From: Edaphobacter sp.
GTDB taxonomy: Bacteria; Acidobacteriota; Terriglobia; Terriglobales; Acidobacteriaceae
Direction of reading: 5' to 3'
DNA: 64,000 bases
Assembly (NCBI RefSeq): GCF_028283685.1
Contig: NZ_JAPWKF010000008.1
Location: forward strand, 372,001 to 436,000
Program-made: the position numbers and the translations under genes
Notes under the pieces: model-generated
What the model was told of the DNA's origin: nothing
What the model saw: the letters and a program-made list of their open reading frames with translations, nothing else
Databases searched by the model: none
Shown: one piece after another, positions 26,307 to 34,968 of the stretch
How positions within the stretch are numbered: the stretch's first letter is position 1
How the letters are laid out: every line of letters starts with the position of its first letter

Positions 26307-29300
26307 TCATCTCGGCAACAACTGGATCATCTGTTGCTTGATCCATCTCCGGCGAACTATTCCAAGCAGGACCCCACTGGCAATCGAGACAAGCCATACC
26401 AGGATGAAAGCTGTGAAATGCTCCGCTACGACCTGCCTGGAAGTTTGAAGGAGTTTGCCCATCTTGACGTAGGTGACACGGTATCCGTTGAGCGAAGGCG
26501 GCAGGGAAGCCCGATGAGATTCTGACTTGAGAGGAGTTGCAGGCGACGGTTTAGGGATGTGCGTGGTCCTGATCTCCGTTTTACGAAATGCCTGTTGCTC
26601 GTCACGCGTCAGCTGCAGTTGCGGGGCTCGTGCCACTTGCTGCGCAATCTCTTGCTTGAGTTTTTGGTTGCCGCAGGTGTTCGGATCACAAGCTAACCCA
26701 TTCTTTGCGACATTCTGTGCATATTCCTTGATCATCTGTTGCCGCTCGGCGGCTTTGAACTTGTATGTGCCCTGGCGGTCGATCTCGAGCAACCGTCCCA
26801 GCATGGCCTGACGTGCGGCGGGATTCACCTTTTCCATGAATGGCTTCAAACCGAGGCTGTATTCGTCTTTGACATAGACGTCATACATCTTCTGCCAGAC
26901 TTCCGGAGCGACTGTCTCAGGTGCGGTGGCTTTCCAGCCGTAAAGGAACTCTCCTGCACGCACCATCTCTCTTGCGCCGGAGTACCCTTCCTTCTGCATC
27001 TCTTTAATCCATTGCGGATTCCAGTTGCGTGCGTTGAGTTCGGTAGCAATAAAGTCGCGAGCGCCTTCCACCTTTTCGTGGCCGGCATGGCGCAGATTAT
27101 TGATCACCAGATCGGGTTTTGCTCCCGCAACCTCTGAGGCGAGACGGAGGCCACCCATCGCCTGATAGACGTCGTCATTGTCTACTGCTCCGTAAAGGTT
27201 GGAGGAACGGCTGTGCATCACGACCTGATTGCCCTTCAACTGATGTTCGAGGAGCTTTGGCACATGGGCACCCCACGACTTTTCCGTGTAGGCATAGTTG
27301 GTCTTGGACAGGTAAAGCTCGGCCATCGTGGCGTGCTCTTCGATATCTCGTGACTGCTCGACCATGTTGGACAGACCGGTCCCATAGCTGCCAGGTGCGG
27401 ACGAGAAGACGCGTGCACCTGCGGCATCCTCCGCCTCCGCATCACTCATGCCTTTTGACATAAGCGCTTTCTTCACGTCTTGATTCTGTCGGCTCAAGGC
27501 GTTGTCGCCAGCGCTCGCCGCGATGCGGGCCGCACGGTCCAGCATGATGATCTTTTCCGCCATGCCGTCACGGTAAAGTCCGCTCGCAGTAAACAGAACG
27601 TTGACGCGTGGATGCGTCATCTGCGTATCGGGCACAAGCGAGAGACGATCGACAACGTTGCGGTTGTTCCACTCCGGCTGCACGCCCATCAGATAGAGTG
27701 CTTCGGCTTCCATCGCCCCCTGATTGCGCCCGGATTCTCCCTGCCACAGAACCATGGAGATATGGTCAGGGTACGTACCGTGCTGCTTCTTATATCGTTC
27801 CAGCAGTTCATCTCCCATCCGTTTGCCCAGAGCCCATGCGGCCCTGGTTGGCAGGAGGTTCGGATCGCCCTGGTTCAGATTACGACCTGTCGGCAGAGCT
27901 TCCGGCACATTTAAGGGATCACCAACTGGCCCACTGGGGAGATATTCTCCGCGCAGGACCTTCGGAAGTTCGTCCAGCTCCCGTGCGGGCGAGATTCGCA
28001 TATTCGCGATCCACGTCTTGCCCTCCGCCAGGCTTCGAGAGACCTTATCGCGCAGTTTGTCAGGAAAGACGGAAGGTGCTTCGATCTCTCGACTATCGAA
28101 GATGGCATCTCCCCATCCCTGCAAATAGGGCGCAACGATTTTGCTCTCATCAGGCAGGAAACCGCTTGCGAGGAACGTCTTCAATCCTATCCGCAGACGA
28201 CCTTCCGATGGCATCTGCCCGACGGTCGCCAATCCAAGCGGCATAGGCGTCTCCTCGACACTATCGAGAAAAGCGATCGCCTTCTCCATCGTCTCGTCTG
28301 TGTTGGCGACATCGAGAGAAAGTTGCTTCACAAGTCCGAGACGATCCATCTCTCCGACTGCCTGCTTCGCATACTCCGCGGAAAGGGCGGGCGCTGTCTC
28401 GTGTGTCTCCTGCCAACGAGAGAGGGCTTCGTTGAGTACACCGAATCGCTCTTCGAATCCGCTTCGCGAAAGGATCGGCGTGAGATGCGAGATCAGTACA
28501 GCTGCGCCGCGACGGCGCGCCTGAATGGCCTCGGCATCACCATCCATGATGTAGTAGTTGATGTTCGGCAGGTCTCCTAAAAGCACCTCCGAGGTGTCCC
28601 ATCCGGCCTGACCAGCATTCTTTCCGGGAAGCCATTCCAGAGTTCCATGACGTCCCATCTGGATCATGGCATCGACTTTCAGAATATTTCTATAGTAGAG
28701 AAAGGACGCAATATAGCCATGATGTGGAGGCAGCGTAGCACTGTGCTGAACATTCGTGTATTCCTCGGCTGACGCGCGCAATACCTGCGGCCCAAGAAAG
28801 ACATTTCCAAGCTGCACACCTGGGATGACGAAATACTTTCTGCCTGCCGAGTTTGTCCATGTCATCAGCTTCGCATCACGCGGCTGGCCCCAGCGCTCAA
28901 GCACGTTTTTCTGAAACGGCTCCGGCAACTCTGCGAACCATTTTTCATACTCGGTGACGGGAACGAGTGCTACTTTGCCGGAGCGCGCCATGCGGTCCAG
29001 TTCGCCCGGCTCCCAGTTCTCCACGTTATGGCCGACGGTAGAGAGCAACTTAAGAATCTCATCCGTGTCTGGAATGATCGCTCCGGTCTGATAGCCGGCA
29101 TCCTTCAACGTTTGCAGTACACCCTGGATACTTGGCGGAAGATTCATATAGCTTGCGCCAATATTCCCTTTCCCCGGAGGGTTGTTGTAATAGATCACCG
29201 CCAGACGTTTATCGGCGTTACTCTTTTCGGCGAGTGTCACCCAGCGCTTGGCGCGCAGGGCGGCCGCATGAACCCGCTCCGGTATCGGCTCAAGATGGGA

Positions 29301-30293
29301 TGGAACTCCCTTCGCACCGCCTTCAGTGGTTCCTATCATCATGGGCTCGGTTGCTCCGTATGCTTCGGGCGACGAGAGCATTGTGGTGATGCGGTCCGGC
29401 GTGACGCCTCTGTCCGTCGCCTCCCACTCGGAACGTGTCTGACGGCTCAGCATCAGGTTCATCACGTGGATGTTTTGTCTTTCGAGCATCGCGCGATCAT
29501 CGGGCTTCGCGAGCGCAAGCGTGAACATCATCATCACTCGGATCGGATCATCCGCTGGTTGATTGAAGACAGAAACCAGACTTGAATGAGGCGAACCAAC
29601 GATGCCAGCCGCCGCCATTCCTTGATGCTCCAGTTCGCGAATGAGGGAATCGACCACGGCAGTGTCGTTGTCTTTGAGATAGGTATAGAAGAAGTTGACC
29701 GTAACCAGACGGCCCTGGTTTGGTTTTGACTTGCGATACCACGCAAGATACTCGGCCATCGTCGGAAACAGATGCGGAGCGTCAGGATGATAGACGCCCT
29801 TGTTTGCCATCCGCACGGGGGGAGGAATCGAGATGCCTTTACCTCCGGCTGCGCTATAAAGCACCAGCAGGAAACTCAGCATGTTGTCTTCGCCACCGTT
29901 GTTCCAGTACGGCATCAGCCTGGTCGTCAGACGCATGGTCGGCTCTACGCTCCAGTTCCGCACGATGAACTCCGGGACATCCGTCGCCACCTGCAGGCCA
30001 TTCTTCATGGCCTCGAGCGCTACGGGTTTCAGGTTGTCCAGCATCTCCTGAGAGGGATGTTGCATAAAGACGACCTTCGCCTGCTTGAGACGCTCCGGCG
30101 TCATGTCCTCCTCGCGCAGTACGGAGCATATGCACGCATCCCTGCCGACCATGGTTTGAAAACGGTCCATGGCGGCGGGCAGCGTCTGCGAACTGTGCAG
30201 CACAATCACAACGTTGGGCTTCTCTTGTTGTGCGATGGCAATGCCACTCACCGTAAGAAGCATGACGATGGAACTCTTGATGAAGTTCTTCAT
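26307..30293 (-). CDS. Exported, membrane-anchored CobN/HmuS-like chelatase
   Basis: A 1328-residue homologue of the large subunit of cobaltochelatase/magnesium chelatase. The start at 30293 has GGAAGG six bases upstream and gives a signal peptide (MKNFIKSSIVMLLTVSGIAIAQ). The CobN body covers residues about 25-1230, with blocks such as MGRHGTLEWLPGKNAG, YMNLPPSIQGVLQTLKDAGY and TNYAYTEKSWGAHVPKLLE. It ends in a Pro/Ser linker and a C-terminal TM helix (FILVWLVSIASGVLLGIV) plus a basic tail. True cytoplasmic CobN lacks both ends; HmuS of haem-uptake operons in Bacteroidota is the closest described analogue. It follows its TBDT by 10 bases. Metal release from an imported tetrapyrrole is inferred. 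Confidence 0.88.
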   Translation of the reverse strand: MKNFIKSSIVMLLTVSGIAIAQQEKPNVVIVLHSSQTLPAAMDRFQTMVGRDACICSVLREEDMTPERLKQAKVVFMQHPSQEMLDNLKPVALEAMKNGLQVATDVPEFIVRNWSVEPTMRLTTRLMPYWNNGGEDNMLSFLLVLYSAAGGKGISIPPPVRMANKGVYHPDAPHLFPTMAEYLAWYRKSKPNQGRLVTVNFFYTYLKDNDTAVVDSLIRELEHQGMAAAGIVGSPHSSLVSVFNQPADDPIRVMMMFTLALAKPDDRAMLERQNIHVMNLMLSRQTRSEWEATDRGVTPDRITTMLSSPEAYGATEPMMIGTTEGGAKGVPSHLEPIPERVHAAALRAKRWVTLAEKSNADKRLAVIYYNNPPGKGNIGASYMNLPPSIQGVLQTLKDAGYQTGAIIPDTDEILKLLSTVGHNVENWEPGELDRMARSGKVALVPVTEYEKWFAELPEPFQKNVLERWGQPRDAKLMTWTNSAGRKYFVIPGVQLGNVFLGPQVLRASAEEYTNVQHSATLPPHHGYIASFLYYRNILKVDAMIQMGRHGTLEWLPGKNAGQAGWDTSEVLLGDLPNINYYIMDGDAEAIQARRRGAAVLISHLTPILSRSGFEERFGVLNEALSRWQETHETAPALSAEYAKQAVGEMDRLGLVKQLSLDVANTDETMEKAIAFLDSVEETPMPLGLATVGQMPSEGRLRIGLKTFLASGFLPDESKIVAPYLQGWGDAIFDSREIEAPSVFPDKLRDKVSRSLAEGKTWIANMRISPARELDELPKVLRGEYLPSGPVGDPLNVPEALPTGRNLNQGDPNLLPTRAAWALGKRMGDELLERYKKQHGTYPDHISMVLWQGESGRNQGAMEAEALYLMGVQPEWNNRNVVDRLSLVPDTQMTHPRVNVLFTASGLYRDGMAEKIIMLDRAARIAASAGDNALSRQNQDVKKALMSKGMSDAEAEDAAGARVFSSAPGSYGTGLSNMVEQSRDIEEHATMAELYLSKTNYAYTEKSWGAHVPKLLEHQLKGNQVVMHSRSSNLYGAVDNDDVYQAMGGLRLASEVAGAKPDLVINNLRHAGHEKVEGARDFIATELNARNWNPQWIKEMQKEGYSGAREMVRAGEFLYGWKATAPETVAPEVWQKMYDVYVKDEYSLGLKPFMEKVNPAARQAMLGRLLEIDRQGTYKFKAAERQQMIKEYAQNVAKNGLACDPNTCGNQKLKQEIAQQVARAPQLQLTRDEQQAFRKTEIRTTHIPKPSPATPLKSESHRASLPPSLNGYRVTYVKMGKLLQTSRQVVAEHFTAFILVWLVSIASGVLLGIVRRRWIKQQMIQLLPR

Positions 30294-30303
30294 GGAACCC
30301 TTC

Positions 30304-32604
30304 CTAGAAGTGCAGGCGTATGCCGGCGAAGAGCGAGCGCCCCAGGCTGCGGTAGTAGAGGTAGTAATGACGATCGAGCATGTTGTCGGCGTTGGCGACA
30401 AACGTCACATTCTTTGTCGCGCGATAACTCACGGTCCCGTCCATTTCGAAGAACAGGTTGTAGCTCCCCGGAACTCCACGCACCGTGTCCGTGTTGGTGT
30501 CGGTGGAGTAGACCGGACTCACGTACCGGCCCGACCAGTTCACGATGAACTTCTTCGGGGTGGCATTCACCTGATAGCTCAGCATGTGAGCCGGCACGTA
30601 TGGAAGCGTCTTGCCAATCGTGGCAGGCAGGCTCGGGTTTTCAAGGATGATCGAGTTTGTGTAGGTATAGCCTTGCCGCAACTCAAGCCACGGCATAATG
30701 CGTTCGCGGGTTGAGAACTCTGTACCCCAGGTACGACTCTTGCCTGCATTCACGAGGATCTTCGTGTTTCCCGTAGGATCTGTTGCGAAGTCGCTGGTGC
30801 GATAGATGAGGTCGGAGACGCGATTTGTGTACCCGGTGGCTTCGATCGAATATCGGTCCTTGAAGGTGTGCTGTACGCCCGCTTCGTATGCAAGCAGGTG
30901 TTCCGGTTTCTCATCCGGGTTCGCCACATACTTCGTCGTCGTGATTACGAAGTTGTAATAGAGTTCATAAACCGAGGGACCACGAAAGGCGTTTCCAATG
31001 CTTGCCCGCAGGTGCCAGTCGCCGGGAAGACGATAGTTGGCAGCGATCTTTCCGGTGAACGCATGAGCCGAGCGATCTCCATAACTCAACGGGCTGGCAG
31101 TCGCACTGGCTACGTTCCCGCCGTCATAGGTCTTCCAGTAGTCGAACCGCCCGCCGCCGACCAGATTGAGGCGCTCTTTCATTGCGACTTGATATTGGAC
31201 GTAGCCCGACTGATCAATCGTCTTGCCGTGCGCCGAGAGCGTCGCGTTCGTCTGCGTGGATCGGTCCAACCAGCTCGTCAGATTTCTGGTGGTGGTGCTC
31301 GCGCGGTCGGCACGCGTCTCGCTTCCGAAGATCAGTGTGCCGAAGCGATCTATATGGCTGACGAGGATGTTGCCGTAGATCGATTGGCCGAACTGTTTCG
31401 ACCACGTGCCGGGCCCGCTCGTGAGTGTCGAACCTGTTCCAGGCGTTACGTACCAGAACGTTGGATTTACATTCAGACCACTGGTGACACGCGCATCCCA
31501 GTGCGACGCTGGCGTGAAGACCACCTGCCCGTGGTAATAGTTCGTTGTCGCCCCGGAAGGACCACCGAGAAACGTCGTAGGCGTGAAGGTCAGTTTGCGG
31601 GTCGCACCCGACGCATCGACGAGGCTCACCAGGCCTGTATCAACGGTAGAACCGGAGCCGCTTCGAAGGTCATTGCTGTAGGGCCCGTAACCATCACCGC
31701 GGTGCATATGCAGATATTGCAGATAGGCAAATAACTTTGGGTTAAACGTGTACTCTGCGCGGGCCCGGAAGTCTTCGCTCTTGAACCACTGCGCACCACG
31801 CGAGCCGATCTGGTACTGCGTGCCACCAGTGCTTGTCGCCCACTGGTGAACTCCTGTGGCCGGAGTTGCGGCAGCGGGGGATGTCGAGACGGCTCCAAAG
31901 ACCTCCTGCGGAGAGTAGCCGCCCGTCTTGTACCGGCTATACCCGAGGGTCAGGCCGAGCTTGTCAAAGTAGCGGTCCGAGACATGCGCGCTGAAGTTGT
32001 CGGTCGCTCGGCTTCCGTACTGGTAGAAGAAATCGCCGTGTCTTCCTTCCGGGCGTCGGCTGATCAGATTAATGACTCCGCCCATTGCGTTGCCGCCGTA
32101 CAGCGACGAGAACGGTCCTCGGGCAACTTCGATGCGCTGGAGATCGGCAGGAGAGAAGATCGCCCAGTTGATTGAACCGTTGAAGGAGTTATTGATGGGT
32201 TGGTCGTCCAGCAGGATGAGCGTACGTACCTGGCCTCCTCGTCCAGCAAACCCGCGCAATCCGAGACCGAAGTCGTTGTCGGAGGCGCCGCGGGCACGAA
32301 GGCTGATGACGCCCGGCGTTTGCTCAAGGGCCTTATCGATCAGGCGAATATCGCGGTTCTCGATCTCCTGGCGCGAAACAATTGCCTGTGAAACAGGCGA
32401 CGACTCCAACTCGATGGGGGTACGTGTTCCAGTTACGGTTACTTCGGTCTTGACCGGTGCGATCACTGTTTGCTGTTTCGGGTCAGGCGTTTGAGGCTGC
32501 GTGGCAGCCTGCGAGTGAACACGAACGGGCGACATCAAGAATCCGGAGAGAGTGAGTACAGAGACAGCAAAGCGAGCGCTTCGCGCCAATGGCAGGCGTG
32601 GCAT
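30304..32604 (-). CDS. TonB-dependent receptor (haem/cobalamin/siderophore type)
   Basis: An outer-membrane receptor of 766 residues without the carboxypeptidase-regulatory domain of its neighbours. The signal peptide covers about 1-31. The TonB box region is near VTGTRTPIELESSPV, and the plug has QTPGVISLRARGASDND, LGLRGFAGRGGQVRTLILLDDQPIN and GNAMGGVINLIS. In the barrel, FRGPSVYELY and NPDEKPEHL recall the FRAP and NPDL boxes of haem receptors, but both are altered and no His lies between them, so haem specificity is not certain. The start has AAGGAA seven bases upstream. It is the first gene of an operon with the exported CobN/HmuS-like protein. Confidence 0.92.
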   Translation of the reverse strand: MPRLPLARSARFAVSVLTLSGFLMSPVRVHSQAATQPQTPDPKQQTVIAPVKTEVTVTGTRTPIELESSPVSQAIVSRQEIENRDIRLIDKALEQTPGVISLRARGASDNDFGLGLRGFAGRGGQVRTLILLDDQPINNSFNGSINWAIFSPADLQRIEVARGPFSSLYGGNAMGGVINLISRRPEGRHGDFFYQYGSRATDNFSAHVSDRYFDKLGLTLGYSRYKTGGYSPQEVFGAVSTSPAAATPATGVHQWATSTGGTQYQIGSRGAQWFKSEDFRARAEYTFNPKLFAYLQYLHMHRGDGYGPYSNDLRSGSGSTVDTGLVSLVDASGATRKLTFTPTTFLGGPSGATTNYYHGQVVFTPASHWDARVTSGLNVNPTFWYVTPGTGSTLTSGPGTWSKQFGQSIYGNILVSHIDRFGTLIFGSETRADRASTTTRNLTSWLDRSTQTNATLSAHGKTIDQSGYVQYQVAMKERLNLVGGGRFDYWKTYDGGNVASATASPLSYGDRSAHAFTGKIAANYRLPGDWHLRASIGNAFRGPSVYELYYNFVITTTKYVANPDEKPEHLLAYEAGVQHTFKDRYSIEATGYTNRVSDLIYRTSDFATDPTGNTKILVNAGKSRTWGTEFSTRERIMPWLELRQGYTYTNSIILENPSLPATIGKTLPYVPAHMLSYQVNATPKKFIVNWSGRYVSPVYSTDTNTDTVRGVPGSYNLFFEMDGTVSYRATKNVTFVANADNMLDRHYYLYYRSLGRSLFAGIRLHF

Positions 32605-32758
32605 ATGTGTTCCTTTTCGTTTTTACGTAGAGACGAGGACGCTCAGAACATCCAAACCAATACCTCGATAAACGGGACTTAACGCCCGGCGCAGAGCAGA
32701 TTAAAAGCAGCGATCTGCACTTCTATCGAAGAGGAAGAGGAGATGTTCGGGTATCGGG

Positions 32759-33079
32759 CTAAACGAAGAGGAAAGGAGGAGGGGGACGGACTTGCGGAAC
32801 CGATGGCTTCCAGAGTGCGAGACGGATGTGCTTCTCGACAGAGCTTTGAAGTGAGACCGTCAGGCCCAGGAGAATAGCGACAACAGCCACACAAACTGCT
32901 ATCAGCCCGGATGCAAGCTGGCACATCGAGCAGTGATCGTGCGCAAGCTGTTTCTCGGGGTGAATGTGCGATGCAGAGGCCACCATGGCCGCTATCACAC
33001 ACACGAGCACGACGAGCCATAGGAATTGGCTCAGCCTGCTATTTCGTTGGAAAGCGTTTTGCATCGATTTCTTCAGCAT
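32759..33079 (-). CDS. Small membrane protein with CxxC/His loop (DUF2946-like)
   Basis: A protein of 106 residues with two TM helices (about 16-35 and 56-76). The loop between them reads ASHIHPEKQLAHDHCSMCQL, with four His and a CSMC pair, a likely periplasmic metal-binding loop. The C-terminus is Pro-rich (VRPPPPFLFV). The layout resembles DUF2946-type proteins that accompany TonB-dependent copper or metal receptors, but I cannot confirm membership. It lies 155 bases upstream of the receptor/chelatase operon on the same strand and may form its first gene. An alternative start five codons later (33064) has GAAGAA upstream. Confidence 0.65.
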   Translation of the reverse strand: MLKKSMQNAFQRNSRLSQFLWLVVLVCVIAAMVASASHIHPEKQLAHDHCSMCQLASGLIAVCVAVVAILLGLTVSLQSSVEKHIRLALWKPSVPQVRPPPPFLFV

Positions 33080-33233
33080 GACTTGGTAGCTGCACGCTGT
33101 CAAGGGACCGTTGGGCCTGAGAGTATTCCCGCTCGCTGGGAGGCGCGTCAGTAATCATTAGCTGGCTGCAGGAGTCACTACAAGAGGTGAGTTGGAGGTA
33201 TAACCGCGCCTCGACATCTTCGACCGTTTACCG

Positions 33234-34643
33234 TTACCACACCTGAACGGCGACAACCTGCGGAGGGCCAGCCTTCCACCCGATGACATCAGTCGAAATA
33301 ACAATTTGCAGGTTCTTCGTATCCCAATGCGGAGGTAAACTGCGAACCACGTTTTCCATCATCTTAGGATTGGTTACGAGCTCGCAGGCTGCTTCAGTTC
33401 CGCCATCTTGCAGGCCTGCTATTTTGACGAGGAATTCGCCAGTAGTGCCTTTTGGTTCGCGTGTGATCAAACCATAGTCTTTCGCTCCGCGCTCAGTGTA
33501 TTCCGTTCGCCAGGTACGATTTGTCCCTTTCTCCTGGATGTACTGATAGGAGTTGTTATCGTGGATGCCGAAGTGAAAATCGCTGTCGAGATCGGCGGTC
33601 CAGCGGTTGTTCATGGCTCCTACGATGATTGAAGGTGAGTCGCGCAATTCGAGGAAGGAACCTTCGTCTCCAAATCGCACAGCGAACGGCTTGCCGATCT
33701 TCCCCATAAATGAAGCCAGAGTGAGACCTGCCCTTACGCCGCCGACCGCTGGACCTGAATTGCTCACGGCAGTCATGTCAGACCACTGGATGAATGTCTT
33801 GCCGTCCAGTGGCAGGAGTCTGTTATGTCGATCGACCCCTTTTGAGAAGGCTCCTGGGTGGCTATTCGCATATTCTTCGAATAAATGTGCGGACGGCGCA
33901 TAGACGAAAGGTTTGCCGAAGTTAACGACAACGGGTTTCGGGTTCGACATAATCGGACCCCAGAACTCCGGCACTGCTTCTGCGGCGTGTTGCGGTGCTC
34001 GAGCCAGATAACCTATTGCGCCGCCGATCAGAAGCAGGGACAAGCAAAAAGCAATTGTCCTCCAAGAAAACACAGGTCTTGCCGATGCCGCAATCTCTGG
34101 TAAAACGAACACATGTCGAGAGGTCATCTCGGGCAGTGAATCGGGCAGCGGAGGGGGGCTGTTATTGGGAACGATAGCGACCGCATCCGTGGACTTCGGA
34201 GGTACCTCGGAGAAAACCTCTTGAGGTTTCTCTGGGATATCGGCGGCTGATTCTACCGCTTCTGATACTTGGCGGGTGCGAAAGACCGGGACATACGTTC
34301 CGATCGGGAGTTCCAGCCAGATATCTTCCTTCTCGTATTCGGCCCGGTACAGTTCCAACCGGCGGCGAACCTCGCCTGCCTGAACCCTGACAACGGGGTC
34401 ATCGCCCGTAGCATAGTTAGACTCCCGCCCGAAGACCTCAATCCCTATCAGTCGTTCTTTAATGGACGATTCGTTTCCTTGAAGCTTCTGTTCGACAACA
34501 TACAGGAGAAATTGCTGGCTCCGCTTACTGGAGCGGAAGTGTCGACTGGCGATGATTCGTCGCAGTTCGGCGCGCACGGCTTCTGGAGTGACGCCGAGCG
34601 ACTCCGCGGACGGCTCATTCTCCTGTGCATGAACAGTAATCAT
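33234..34643 (-). CDS. Membrane-anchored winged-helix regulator
   Basis: A protein of 469 residues counted from the Met at 34643; the frame is open to 34745, and an ATG at 34688 is also possible. Near residues 25-135 lies the same winged-helix-like domain as in the protein at 15032: FLLYVVEQKL, IGIEVFGRESNY, DPVVRVQAGEVRRRLELY and the wing WLELPIGTYVPVF. A Pro-rich linker and one TM helix follow (TIAFCLSLLLIGGAIGYLA near residue 205). The C-terminal half, about 250 residues, is presumably periplasmic and contains two substrate-binding-like blocks (KPVVVNFGKPFVYA, FAVRFGDEGSFLELRD); I do not recognise its family. It diverges from the receptor at 34969, which it may regulate. Confidence 0.75.
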   Translation of the reverse strand: MITVHAQENEPSAESLGVTPEAVRAELRRIIASRHFRSSKRSQQFLLYVVEQKLQGNESSIKERLIGIEVFGRESNYATGDDPVVRVQAGEVRRRLELYRAEYEKEDIWLELPIGTYVPVFRTRQVSEAVESAADIPEKPQEVFSEVPPKSTDAVAIVPNNSPPPLPDSLPEMTSRHVFVLPEIAASARPVFSWRTIAFCLSLLLIGGAIGYLARAPQHAAEAVPEFWGPIMSNPKPVVVNFGKPFVYAPSAHLFEEYANSHPGAFSKGVDRHNRLLPLDGKTFIQWSDMTAVSNSGPAVGGVRAGLTLASFMGKIGKPFAVRFGDEGSFLELRDSPSIIVGAMNNRWTADLDSDFHFGIHDNNSYQYIQEKGTNRTWRTEYTERGAKDYGLITREPKGTTGEFLVKIAGLQDGGTEAACELVTNPKMMENVVRSLPPHWDTKNLQIVISTDVIGWKAGPPQVVAVQVW

Positions 34644-34968
34644 TAGCTGCAAAAGTGTACCCCCGCGCGAATTCAATACGCAATTCATCTCGCGTATGTC
34701 TAAAAGCCCTCTTCTGTCGATGGGAGCGTTGTTCATTCCAAACAACTTATGGATTTTCCTTACCGTAAGAAACTGTGTTCAACCATGACAAGCATCAACG
34801 TGCCGCCATAGGAATTGATGGCTCGAAAAAACAGACGTAGATCGTGCTGCCGGTGTCGGGATCAACTCCGAGCAGGCGGAGGAACTTGAGAGGCGCTCCC
34901 AAGAGGGCGCGAAGAGTCCTCTGCGGAACGGCTGTTTAGCGGTGCATTGAATTGGGAGGCACGACCGA
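34644..34968. other. Divergent intergenic region, regulator/receptor pair
   Basis: This 325-base stretch separates the winged-helix membrane regulator from the TBDT. No further gene is seen. GGGAGG about 11 bases before 34969 is the likely receptor ribosome binding site. I found no motif shared with the equivalent region at 17240-17345. Confidence 0.5.

Noticed and set aside
32605..32758. Cobalamin riboswitch upstream of the receptor/chelatase operon
   Set aside because: The conserved B12-box sequences were looked for because of the CobN-like gene, but none was found in this region.
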